From Laburnicola sp. R22_1 (taxonomy: Eukaryota > Ascomycota > Dothideomycetes > Pleosporales > Didymosphaeriaceae), in NCBI GenBank assembly GCA_014281115.1, contig JACONQ010000004.1:1116001-1180000 (forward strand): DNA of 64,000 bases. Reading direction: 5' to 3'. Both the position numbers and the translations under genes were made by a program. Below, piece after piece: positions 22,899 through 33,865 of the stretch (within the stretch, counting starts at the first letter, position 1; each line of letters opens with the position of its first letter). Under the pieces are notes generated by a model, which was not told the origin of the DNA, did no database searches, and was given only the letters and a program-made list of their open reading frames with translations.

Positions 22899-25800
22899 TA
22901 ACTAATACGAAATGGCGCAACAACTATACCGCAATCCCACAGTAACACTGAGGGATCATACTAACTATATGGGATGGATAACGTAGCTGCAGGCGAGATG
23001 CGTTGTCTACAACATCTAGGATAAGGTTAATCTAAAGTTAACAGTCCCGCTGATATTAAGACTAGTAGTTATTAGAGCTCTAGTAGTTGCTAATTACACA
23101 CTAGCCGCGAACGTTGAAATCCTAACAAGATTGACCGCGCTGTTAGCAACTGGATAGAAGGTGTTTAAGGAAGACCTTAAATATTATAAGATTCTTATTA
23201 AACAATATAATAACAACTAGCACAACTTTAAGAAGGAACAAGCAAGCCTCTAATATATTATAGCATTTATCTAGTTAACTATATCCCCACACCTGTTGCG
23301 CACGTGCTACCTACTAGAGAAGCCACTGCAACAATGGATTATAGACCTACAACTAACGGTTAGAGTTAACGAACAAATTGAATAAGAACGAGCTCGCGAG
23401 CGATATCTTGCCTCACTAAGGCTAATAAGGAGCGCGTTGTAATAGGACATATGGCTAGCAGAGTACGACTAAGCAGCCACTAAGGCGGAGACATATTAAG
23501 TCGCTAAGCTATCACAATTAAATGTGATTACAAAAGACTTCCTAGTAGCTATGAATAAAGTTGCTCCTATATAGTCTACAAACTTTTAAGATAATAGTTA
23601 ATTTGCAACTAGTATAAGCTAGAAGAAGATAATAAAACGCTTTTAAGAACATATAATAACAAACTATCCCCTTAGATTAGGGAAGCACAAAGCAGCTTTT
23701 GTAACTAATAATACATTATTTCTCGCTGAAGGTAGTGCAACCATCCAGGGCAATAACAGGGACGCCTCTCATGCTAAAAGCGCGCTATCTAACTAAAACT
23801 GGGGCAGACCCCGTAATCAACGTACAGCTGACAAGAAAGATGTTAAGCTTAAGCGGCCTTTAGATTAAGAGCCAGCTATAACAGGAGGAGCAAAATGCCC
23901 TGCCTATAGACAACGCCACAGTATTAGGGACTGCTATTATATTAACCTAGACAAAGCTCCTAAGTAGTGGAAACCTAATAAAGATTATAAATAAGTTTAT
24001 TAACTTTAAGCGTAAGAACAACGCAACTTTCTAAGGGCTAATCCGCGGACAAAGCAGAACCTAATTACGAACACTAATTATTAAACAATCGCACACGCCC
24101 ACACCTAAGATCCTTAAGTCCCCTAAGGACTAACTAGAGGGGCGGAGAATATTAAACGTCAACACTACGTTTACATTAGCGCTAATAGGAATAGAAGTGT
24201 CTAATTACCCGCTAAAGCGCTTATTTATTCTTAATTTAGGATTAACTTGCTATATTATAAACAACCCTAACTGTATCTACAACTTCTGTCTACCTACGTC
24301 TGGAGATTATATATAGGCTAGGAATATAAAGATATGGATAAAAGGCTATAGCTCTATTAACTTAACACTAAGAGGTCAACATGGAACAACTATATTAATT
24401 CTATATAATGTGGCTATTTGTTCAGACCTCTTGTGCAACCTAGTCTCCCTTTAACTACTAAGGTATAGAGAAATCTAGTGGGATACGCAAACGGACCTAA
24501 CTACGCTAAAAGGACTAGACGACAAGGTTATTAGAAAACTATCCAAGATACACAGTTAATGGGTACTTAAGTATAATCCACTACTACCCACTTTATATCA
24601 CATCCGCAAGAATATATTACAAACAAAAGGAGCACTATAAAGGGCCTTAGCCAAATTATGGCATAAGAGACTAGAACACTCTAGACTAGTAGCTATTAAA
24701 CATCTTGTGCAGCAAGCTAAAGGGGTGCGAGTTAAGAGAGTTACAACAGTTTAATGCGACTCCTATAGGAAAGCAAAGATCTAGCGACAAATTAGCTAAG
24801 CACTGCGAATTAACAATAAAGGACTAGAAGAAAGACTAGCTATTAACTTTTATGCCTACAAGGCGCAAAGTAGCACTGGCAAAAGAAGCCAGATGCTTGT
24901 CACTAATAGGTACTTAGGCCTGCAATGGGACTTTTATTTTAAAGACAATTAACTAGCAAAGTTAGTTATTTAAGTTCTATTAAACTTCTTTCTTTTCCTT
25001 AAAAACTATTACAACATTACGGTCAAGGTTATTAAAGCGGACAACAAGATCATAATGGTGAAACCGGAAATCGAGCGCTAGTTAGCATCACAAGAAATTA
25101 CTGTCAAGCCTTCTGCCCTAGATACACAAGCTCAAAATAGAGGTGCCGAACGCTTAGGGGGTGTGAATAAAGAGAAATCGCGTGCAATGCAACTTAACGC
25201 CAACCTATCCTAGGAACTGTGGCCTAAAGTGACGAGAGCTATAGTATACCTCTACAATCGAACACCGAATTATGCGAACAACTGGAAAACGCCATATAAG
25301 ATATTCTTCACACGAGTCGCATTTAGTAATGGGATTGTCACTTTACTACGAAAACCCAACCTCGCCTATCTAAAGGCGTACGGCTGCAAGGCATTTGCAA
25401 TAACTAATAATACTCACTAAGGTAAATTACGCCTATAACGCCTTAATCTAAAGGCATGAATTAGTTATCTAGTTAGATACTAATCATTAAACATCTACTA
25501 AATATAGATACCGTCGCTTAGCAAGGTGATAAGCACCTAAGACGTCGTCTTCGACAAAGAGTCAGTATTCAATAGGAGGGTTGAGGACCTTATGGACAGT
25601 CTTATGCACAGCACGCTTCAAGAAATAGTAACGCACGTAAGAACCATTGAGCTACTAACTCCTACCTAACAACCACAGACAGACTCCTTTTATGAGGATG
25701 AAGCCGCTATAGATTTGTCAGAACAACAAGACAAAGCAGATCCACCAGGCTACTATTAAGGAAGGAAGATTAGGGATAGCTACCCAACTCCTCTAACAAC

Positions 25801-27663
25801 ACCGCCACCCGTAGCGTTACTTGTACAGTTAATAGCTAGAGACTAAACAAGTCTGACACAATAAACGTCCTTAACAACTGTCCCCTGGGCAGCAGCTTTT
25901 ATGGCGGGAACCTAAGCCGGCCGTGTTGGAAAATACAGAGGAGAAGTTATAGACAAGGCAAAGATAATAAAAATGCTCGCTAAAGGCTTAAAGCCTTATT
26001 AAAGTCAACTTCCACCTTTGCTAATGTGCCAGACCAAGCTTAAGGATCACCTAATGGGCGAGATGTTCTAAGAGGCTGAACAAGTGCACCTCGCAAGCCA
26101 CTAAGAGATGAAATTATGGTTAGAAATACTATTAAAGAAGATTAAACTAATAGGACAATAGATCCTTAACTGCATGTGGGTATACACCTATAAACTTAAT
26201 AAGCACTATCGCTTGCTAAAGTGCAAGGCGCGACTAGTTATCTAAGGCGATTAATAACGCAATATTACCTTGCAAGACACTTACGCAGCCACGCTTACTA
26301 GCTAGTCATTTTAAATAATAATGGCAATAGCAGCTTACTATAATATAGAGCTTAAGCAATATAACGTAACAAATGCGTTTGTCTACGCAATAGTAGATTA
26401 AGAGGTTTATATAAGAATGCCTTAGGGCTATTAAAAGCCTAGAATAATACTGTAAGTAAACAAGGCACTATACGGCCTTCGCATTTCACCACTTCTCTAG
26501 CAGAAAGAATTCACAACAACACTTAAAGCACTAGGCTTCCAAATAGTGCCTTATAAGCCGTGCTGCCTAATTAAGGATAGAGTTATTGTATTCTTCTATA
26601 TTAACGACATCATACTCGCGTATTATAAGGAGAAAGAAGAAGAAGCTTAATAAGCAATTAAGCGCTTACAAGACAAGTATACTTTCACTAGAGGAAACAA
26701 CCTCTAATAGTTCCTTAGCATAGAAGTTGTACAGGACTAAACAAACTGCAAGATTTAACTGTTATAGGCTGCCTACTTAGACAAGATTAGCCAATTAGCA
26801 GACAGAACGGACATTCAATATAACACTCCTATGACTGCGATCGAATTATAGCTAAGGAAGGGGTTGGCAATGCTAACTAAGATTAACAAATTTTAACGTA
26901 AGATTAGATTATTACTCTTTGCTACAGTTACTATAAGGCCAGATATTACCTTCGCAACTTTACAACTAGCTCGATTTCTGTTAAACCTAGGGCCTAATTA
27001 CTAAGACACAGCAGACCAAGTTCTCCTATACCTTTAAAGCACAAAGCAGCGAGCCCTATAGCTTGGAGGTAACACTAGACTTTAGATTGCAAGCGACGCA
27101 TCCTTCGCTAATAATATAATAGACTATAAGAGCTTCTAAGGCTACGCTGTTAAGCTCTTTAGCGGACTTATTGCCTAGAAGGCTAACAAACAAGATACTG
27201 TAACAACATTAACTACTAAGGCCAAACTGCTAGCTCTTTCTTAGGTAGCTAAGGAAGCACTCTTTGTCTTAAGACTACTCCGCGAACTCCAGATTGAACT
27301 AGACACGCGCACTATCACTATTCAGTGCGATAATAAACAAACTATACGCCTAGTAACTAAGGAGGTTTCCTGCCTCCAAACCAAGCTTTGTTATGTGGAC
27401 ATCCATAACCACTAGATCTAACAAGAAGTATCTAAGGGCAGGATCAAGGTGGAGTATGTATAGTTAGCAGATATAATCGCTAATAGCCTTACAAAGGTGC
27501 TCCCTAGGAGCAAGTGGAAGGGTTTCCTCCAACAACTTAGATTAGTTAATGTGGAGACCAAGGAGGTAACAAATACCGTACCTCTTAAGAAGATTTAAGA
27601 GCAACTTAAAGATCTCACAATCGCATAAGTACCAGCTTAAAGAGTTTCCAAGCTAAGGGGGTG

Positions 27664-27838
27664 TGTTAGATAGAACGAGCTGTGGTGAGGTTAGATCTGT
27701 ACAATCAAGCAGGGACTACCTAGCTTGGCACACTAGCGAAGAAGTTAGAACCAGCTAAACACGGTTAGAACAGAACACAACACAATAATCATCATCTATT
27801 AAGACGCTACATCGCATTTTTTACCATCAAATCTAACA
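27664..27838 (+). repeat. 3' LTR of Copia D
   Basis: 175 bp; TGTTAGATAGAAC...AAATCTAACA; differs from the 5' copy by scattered transitions. Confidence 0.92.
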
Positions 27839-30800
27839 ATTAGAACTATTTACTAGGGGCGTAGCTCTTCCTAACTTAATTTACTACTATGCTAATAGCT
27901 TAGTAGTAGACAATAGTTATATTTATAATTATTATTTATTATAAGGTTAGTAAGGTAAAAAGAAAGAATTAGTGTTATAGGTAACGTTTTCCTAGGCTCC
28001 TATAATATTATTATACGTTAGAGAGGATAAGTAGTAATCTCTACTCTTAGCTTATAGGTAAGCCATTCTAGGCTAAGCGTAGTTAACTATTTACCTTTAG
28101 TTAGGTGGGCCAGTCCTCTTTACTATTAGGTTATGATAGTAGTGTTACTATTATTAGGCAAGGCAGCTTATATAGTCTACCAATTTGCTTTATTCTAAAG
28201 GGTAGCTACTTCCTTATTAGAATAGTTGTGTTTATTATAATAAACAGCCTTAATAATCTCTATTATCCCTAATAAGGCAACTCTATTATCCTAGTATCTA
28301 TATTAGTAGTATATATTTATTAAGTCCCTACGTGTAGAAATATATAGCCTTAAGATCTTAATATTTCTAGTAGGTAACTATTACTCTACTACTAACTAGG
28401 CAATAATCTAAGTATAGTTAGGGATTGCAAGTATAGTGTAAGGGTCTAATTACCTATTACGCATCTAGTTATAGATAAGATAAAAGTAGTTAAATTTAAA
28501 TATAAGATACTTATAATAGTGTGCAATTATATATTACGCGCTAACTATAAATAGCTACTAAGGCGCTAGTCCTAACTAGGACACCTAGCGCCTAGTAACA
28601 ATACTTAAATCGCTCTAAGAAGCTGTCTATTTAGAATTACTAGGTTTTACTTTTAAATCTTATATTCTATATACTCTAGTTAGTAGGTTTAAGATTTTTT
28701 TTAAGGGGCTTAAATTAGTGCCTATAAGATTAGCCTTGCCTAATTAAGGATTAATCTTCTATACTAAAAATGTCTAGAAGAAGGGCTGGCACTACGTTAC
28801 GTCTAATCTATCTGTCTATTTACGCTAGACAGCATTAGAAGGCGGTAAAAAAAAGCACCTTACTGCCCTATTATTATGCGACGCTATATATGGCTGGAAT
28901 CTTAGTTAGTAGTAGTGGTGGTGGCGAGTAGGGAAGCGTAGTGGTGGTGGCGAGTGGAGAAGCGTAGGCTAAGTCTAGGGCTAAATTAAGTAAAAAGATA
29001 AAAAGTAGATAAGTAGAGTAGAAGTTATCTAAGTACTTCCTTAGAATATAGTTATCGCTAAAGAAATAGCGCTTCCTTAGTCTATAGTAGAAAGTATATA
29101 CTAGTAAGTTTAGAAGAGAAAATAGAAGACTAAGTTATTTAATATAAGAACTTAAGAAGGCTTTACCTTTTAATAATAAGTATTATTAGGTCTATATAGC
29201 GCGTTAAAAGAGATATCTTAACTACTACTAAGAAAATAAATTACTATTATACTAGACTCTTTTTACCTATTAGTAGATAGAGGACTAGAGAATAGAGGCT
29301 TAGTAATACTAGAAGTCTATCTTAATAAACTTTATTATTAGCTTACTACCTTATTATAATAATAGTAAGGCCTATATAGCTATTATAGTTATTATAAACT
29401 AGCTTAGTAAAAAAAGAAGTTTATCCCTATATTTAAAATTATAGCGCGGGTCCGTACTTACGTATAGACTGTAGCAAGAACGTGTATACGTGCTTAATCG
29501 AGGGCTCAACGAGGTATAAGAAGACAATTAAGTCTGACTACAATAGTACCGCCGCAGACATTCGCTTAAAAGCGCCTACTAATATAACTAAAGGCAAATA
29601 ACATAATTTTATTTGTTATTTTATTTGGCTTACTAGTGTATTAAAGGATAAATTCGGTTGCTATTTCGCGCTACTACTTTGCCCGAATCCTATATCGCCA
29701 AGTAAGTGGCCAAGCGTATGGGGGGGGGAGGGGGGGGAGGAGGGGGAATCAGCGACGTCTTAGCTAATAGGGCGTTATTTAGAAGTGTCTATTTAGCTAC
29801 TAAAAAGTTAGTTTTAAAATATAGCTTTATTAGCTATTAGGCTATAATTACTAGTGCATACTATACTACACTATTATTAGAAAAAATTTTAAGCGCGTAT
29901 ACGCACCTATAGCACCTAGATAGCTTTGTATATATCTACGCACTAAAAACACTCTAAGTACACCTATAATACTACTTTTTTTTAGTGTGCGTATATATAA
30001 GGTTATATAAAAATGCGCACCTATACTACTAGTGTACCTAGAGCACCTATAGCACCTATACTATTAAAATAATTTACTAACCTAATTAACTCTAATTCTA
30101 ACTCTTTATAGGAAGGGTAATGTAGGGAATACTGTAGAGATAAAAGCCGTCGATAAGAAGGAAGAGTAGGAGGAACTAGATAATATCTCGAAAGTAGGCG
30201 AAGCGTATTATCTTAATTATTTTATAGTTTAATTTTGCTTAAGTTAGTTAATTATTGTAATAGGTAGATAGAGCTAAATAACTAGAGACGTAATATAGTC
30301 TAGTAGTAAAAGATTTAGTTACTATAGATTATAGTAATTTATTATACTATAAAAGTATTAAATCTCCTAGGCGTAATATAGTTTAATAGTGCAATATAGC
30401 TGTTAATATCTTTTATAGCTATTTTATATAAATCTTACTTTAATAATTACGCTATAGCTTTCTTAGGTTATATAGTCTTATTTAAAGCTTTAAAGTAGTA
30501 GGCTAAATAACTAGTAAAAGAACGCTTAGTCCCTTATATATACCCTTTTCTTTTAAAAAAATTTATATTATATTTTATACTTTCTATAGTCGTAGTATAG
30601 ATTCTTTTTATATATACTTAAAATTTTAAAAATATATTTAATACTATATATACTAGTAATAGTGCCTTAAGCCTTTATAAAGTTTTAAGTATACCTTATT
30701 TATAAAGAGTACTAGGCTTTTATGTTTTTTTAATAAAAACCTTATTGTTCTTCTTTTGCGTCCCCTACTAGAGGATTCTAGTACTAATAAAGAGTAATTG

Positions 30801-30950
30801 CGTCTACTAAAATAAGAATATAGTCTAGCTATCCTTTGCAAACTAGATTAGCTACTAGCCTAACTAGTATATATAGATAGCGTTATAAATAGTTAAGTAT
30901 ACCTATCTATTGCGCTAGACAAGCATCTTATAGATAGAATAGAACTCTAA
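27839..30950. other. Degraded AT-rich sequence without a recognisable gene
   Basis: TpA-rich, full of stops on both strands. The left part was continuous with the Gypsy relic before Copia D inserted. Visible structure is limited: a 26-bp direct repeat pair at about 28909-28970 (gtagtggtggtggcgagt...), a G-run at 29720-29746, and repeated GCACCTATAG/ACCTAGAGCACC words at 29905-30060. A short minus-strand open frame at 30653-30841 rich in Arg, Lys and Leu has no recognisable motif. Confidence 0.5.
29720..29746 (+). repeat. Purine-only G-rich tract (potential G-quadruplex)
   Basis: 27 bases containing G9, G8, G2 and G5 runs separated by single A residues, in otherwise AT-rich DNA. Run lengths may be affected by sequencing error. 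Confidence 0.8.
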
Positions 30951-31024
30951 CATAGACTGGGACAAAAGTCTGAGTACGATGTGTTACCCCGGGATGAGCA
31001 ATACCAACCCAAGGCCAACTGTAC

Positions 31025-31477
31025 TCAAGCTTCTGTCCTGCAACTGTATGACTTGCAGTCCATGACCTCATCGCTCGCGTTCCGACTCCTATACCACACC
31101 TGCCCATTCTCAATCTCGAATCGGTGGTTGCGAGAGAACCCGTCAAACCAATGTTCCGATGTGAAGTTGCCGACATCCCAAGTAGCTTGTGCGCCGCGAT
31201 ACAAGGACCCTGTGATCCACGACGGTATCTCACCTTTGATCTCGAGGGCGACGGGTTCGATGACTTCGGGTGTTGCGTAGAAGCCTAGCGCTAAGGGGTG
31301 GGTTCCTTCGGGAGGGATGCCATGGAAGGGGGTATTTGCGGGCGAGAAGCCAGGTAGTTGGTTGTGAAAAGCAGAAATGGGTGTACCGATGGCGAGAAAA
31401 GAGAGAAGGATCGAAATGGCAGGCATGGCGATGGTAGAGGACTCGATGCTTGGACTGCGGAGAGAATCGTTTGACAC
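31025..31477 (-). pseudogene. Truncated carotenoid cleavage oxygenase-like gene (5' part only)
   Basis: Minus-strand frame resembling the N-terminus of the RPE65/carotenoid dioxygenase family, iron enzymes that split polyene double bonds. Family landmarks are 'IPSWITGSLYRGAQATWDVG', 'SEHWFDGFSRNHRFEI' and 'GQVWYRSRNASDEVMD'. The likely start is the second ATG (31424-31426), which gives a hydrophobic leader 'MPAISILLSFLAIGTPISAF' that looks like a signal peptide. After VMD (about 31050) family similarity stops. A GC-AG type intron donor (GCAAGT) at this point is possible, but the unmutated DNA ends near 30960 and the rest of the roughly 500-600-residue enzyme, including the His ligands of the iron, is absent. 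It sits at the border between the gene island and the RIP-damaged block, so it was probably cut by the transposon block. Confidence 0.72.
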
Positions 31478-32351
31478 TGCCTCGAGCGCTTTTATCTCTT
31501 AAACCATTAGCAGGGCAAATACGGAGATGATGGCGAAGTCACACCTCGCAACTCTTTCCATTTCTGGATTGCCCAGTGGCGGGCGTAGCGCTCCACTCCA
31601 TCATGAGGGTAGGCGTTGGGACCTTCCCTAGTGTGGATCGAGTAGGCTTACGAGCCAAGGACTCTGGGTCTCTATACCGGTGCGCCAAGGAATGAAACGC
31701 TACCTTGATGCATATAGATCGATTCCAATGTTTAATGCTGCTGTCTTGCAGTAGTTTAAGCAAAATATGGAGCCGGTTGAGCGCCAACTCAGCAACTCGG
31801 CCAGTGTAATTGCAAGAAATATGCCTAGGTAACCATCAACTCCATGACACTTCAGACAGACCTACAGAACTGTAGTTAGCTACGCATCGCAAAAAACTTA
31901 CTCAAAGTAGCTAAAATTTTGCGCAGTAGGCACTGAGCGCACAGACCGTGATGTGGTTTTGGGGGCTGGAGCGACTGGATGATTACTGAACGACGGAAAT
32001 ATTGGTGTTTCTTCTGATATATCGCATGAATGTGAAGCAATGAATTTCTCATGTCGTATCTTTTCTTGGAACTGTCGAGCTATCAGCTAAAGTTGCGGAA
32101 ATTGGAAAATGGTAATTTAGTGAAATAATTTGGGTGGAGGGAGGAGATCTAGACCTTGTACCTCGCGGCTAAAGAACGAATGTTGGAATAGTCTTCTATG
32201 ACCGCCGCCTTTTGATTTCCTATATGCTCTCGTAGTTGTGACTATAAGTGTCAGGTAAAAGAAAAGACTCAGTCCAGCATTTTCTTGGCAATGCACCGGC
32301 ACATGCGCTCGTTCGAAGCTATTTCGTCATATTATGATATTATATATAGAC
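31478..32351. other. Intergenic region, no gene seen
   Basis: Normal-composition DNA upstream of the truncated oxygenase and downstream of the reductase gene. Two short minus-strand frames here (31539-31787, 32117-32302) carry no recognisable domain. It probably includes the oxygenase promoter and the reductase 3' UTR. Confidence 0.6.
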
Positions 32352-33446
32352 TTACAGCGGAGAAAGAGCATCGCCCACATCTTTGCTCTTTGCAAGTTCC
32401 AATACAGCACCTCCAACTGCCAAGTCCATGACGCCCATACCAACACTCTTGTAGACCACAAAGCCGGTCTGTACCCACTCTTGTAGCTGGTCGCTCGCTG
32501 TAGATTTCTTGTCCAAATTGTTCAATAGCTCTCCAATCTCGATCACTTGGTCCGATGAAACTTTTCCCTGCACGATCTCCCCAGCTTCTTGCTCACATCC
32601 GCTCCATGAGTCTACAACAATCACTCCGCCAGTCTCGCCTCTCGGGTTGAACCCCGCCTTAGATTCTACAATCTGACGGAACAGCATCGGATCCAGTTCG
32701 CTCATTGTGATTTGATACGAACCGATAGCTGCGATATAAGGACCTTTTCCTTGCTCGATGGCCTCTTTCAGATAGTGATGCGGGAACAAGGGTTCTTTGG
32801 CGGGCGTGGTGCAGAATATGACGTCTGCACTGTTCAAAACATTCTTGAGCGCTTCCTCTCTTTCTTCGTTTGGTGCAGAGAAAATCTCCACTTTTACTTC
32901 AGGAGTGACATAATCAGCGAGTTGCGGAACCAGTTTTTCGGACCGCGGCTCCGAGCGATTGATCACGGTGATACGGTTGACTTCCCCAGCACGCAGCAAT
33001 AGCGCCAACCGAATATGCCAGAACGCCTGCTTCCCGGCACCAAATACGACGATATTTCCGACGTTACGACGTTGTTGCAGCAAAGGCATCGATCCGAGCG
33101 CGGTTCGAAACGCTGTGACTTCTTGCGCGTTTATGATGCCCATCGGCTTGCCTTCAGCGTCGCACAAAACAAGTACACCCGTTAAAGTCGTCCCGGTCGA
33201 TGCAGGTGGAGGCACGCCGATGATTTTGGCGCCGACATGGTTTTCTGATGTTGTGGGCATGAAGAGTGTGGTTTGACCACTGGGGCGTGTCACAGAAGCA
33301 CGGTGGGGCTGGTATTGTTGTTCATTGTTGAGAGAGTACGAGATGAATGCGTTCCGGAGGGATGATTGAATTGGTGCGAGTTCTTGTGGTTGGATACGCT
33401 GAAGCAGAGATTTAACCGCGGCGTCGGAAAGGACTCTGAAGGCCAT
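32352..33446 (-). CDS. Ornithine cyclodeaminase/mu-crystallin family reductase (probable delta1-pyrroline-2-carboxylate reductase)
   Basis: Intact 364-codon, intronless gene. The family has NAD(P)-binding Rossmann enzymes that include ornithine cyclodeaminase, mu-crystallin ketimine reductase, alanine dehydrogenase-like proteins and delta1-pyrroline-2-carboxylate reductase. Visible marks are 'VGAKIIGV' (residues 71-78, with the conserved Lys), 'TAFRTAL' (111-117), the dinucleotide loop 'VFGAGKQA' (134-141), 'TVINRS' (160-165) ending beta2, and the C-terminal 'KSVGMGVMDLA' (333-343). The ATG at 33444-33446 has a good context (cgccATGGCC). It is transcribed divergently from the trans-3-hydroxyproline dehydratase-like gene, 419 bp away. 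This pairing favours reduction of delta1-pyrroline-2-carboxylate to L-proline over ornithine cyclisation. The substrate is inference, the family is secure. No RIP damage. Confidence 0.93.
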   Translation of the reverse strand: MAFRVLSDAAVKSLLQRIQPQELAPIQSSLRNAFISYSLNNEQQYQPHRASVTRPSGQTTLFMPTTSENHVGAKIIGVPPPASTGTTLTGVLVLCDAEGKPMGIINAQEVTAFRTALGSMPLLQQRRNVGNIVVFGAGKQAFWHIRLALLLRAGEVNRITVINRSEPRSEKLVPQLADYVTPEVKVEIFSAPNEEREEALKNVLNSADVIFCTTPAKEPLFPHHYLKEAIEQGKGPYIAAIGSYQITMSELDPMLFRQIVESKAGFNPRGETGGVIVVDSWSGCEQEAGEIVQGKVSSDQVIEIGELLNNLDKKSTASDQLQEWVQTGFVVYKSVGMGVMDLAVGGAVLELAKSKDVGDALSPL

Positions 33447-33865
33447 GGCGCGTCCGGTTGCTGATGTTATGATTTAGAAGGGTCTTTAGGTGGCAGTAAA
33501 TTCAACGTTTAATAGGGGTGCAGTCAGGAGTGGTCGTGAGTACGTAGGTGGGATATCGTGTTGTTGATGCGATTCGGAGTAATCGGAGCATTCGGAACGT
33601 TTACCGTAGCGTCGGTACTCACTTCGGCTAGCGGCACCTAGATTCTGAGTCATCTACCGTAGCCTCTATCCATCTCCACGCTCCTAGTTCTTGGAGATCT
33701 TATTACCAATAGGATAATCTAGATCGCTCTGCTTTAATAATAATTGCACCATTAGATAGGACTACTTTTTGCTACGGTATCGAGGGCGCGAGAACGACAA
33801 GCGAAAACCACATAAGAGTTCAATAGGCCTTCCTGAAGCGATACCATCAAATCCAACTCACGACC
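33447..33865. promoter_or_regulatory. Divergent promoter region with CGG direct repeats
   Basis: 419 bp between the start codons of two oppositely transcribed metabolic genes. At 33574-33596 the word TCGGA occurs three times at exact 9-bp spacing (CGG at 33575, 33584 and 33593). Such CGG triplets are the half-sites of fungal Zn(II)2Cys6 regulators. The word CTACCGTAGC/TTACCGTAGC also recurs (33600, about 33655). A shared regulator is inference. Confidence 0.5.

Larger units (their letters stand above)
22705..27838 (+). mobile_element. Ty1/Copia retrotransposon D (heavily RIP-mutated)
   Basis: 5134 bp with 175-bp LTRs (22705-22879, 27664-27838) and target duplication ATTAG (22700-22704, 27839-27843). 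Primer-binding site at 22880, purine tract 'caagctaagggggtg' before 27664. Gag starts near 22912 with ATGGCGCAACAAC. The zinc knuckle is near 23897 ('CPAYRQRHSIRDC', second Cys lost). The protease site is near 24230, the integrase finger about 24655-24790, and a Copia-type integrase C-terminal motif 'GGVNKEKSRAMQLNANL' is near 25157. The RT box near 26600 reads 'FFYINDIILAY' (YVDD damaged). RNase H lies near 27080-27300. Stops occur every few dozen codons. Its closest relative here is Copia G. Confidence 0.93.

Noticed and set aside
29581..29640. Hairpin aaataaca...tgttattt as a terminator or structured RNA
   Set aside because: AT-only short inverted repeats arise easily in this composition and no gene is adjacent.
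30653..30841. 62-codon Arg/Lys-rich minus-strand frame
   Set aside because: Low complexity in AT-rich RIP sequence with no recognisable motif; left as unassigned.
31539..31787. 82-codon frame upstream of the oxygenase fragment
   Set aside because: No family resemblance and lies in the likely promoter region of the truncated gene.
32712..33276. Two plus-strand frames of about 100 codons
   Set aside because: Antisense shadows of the ornithine cyclodeaminase-family gene.
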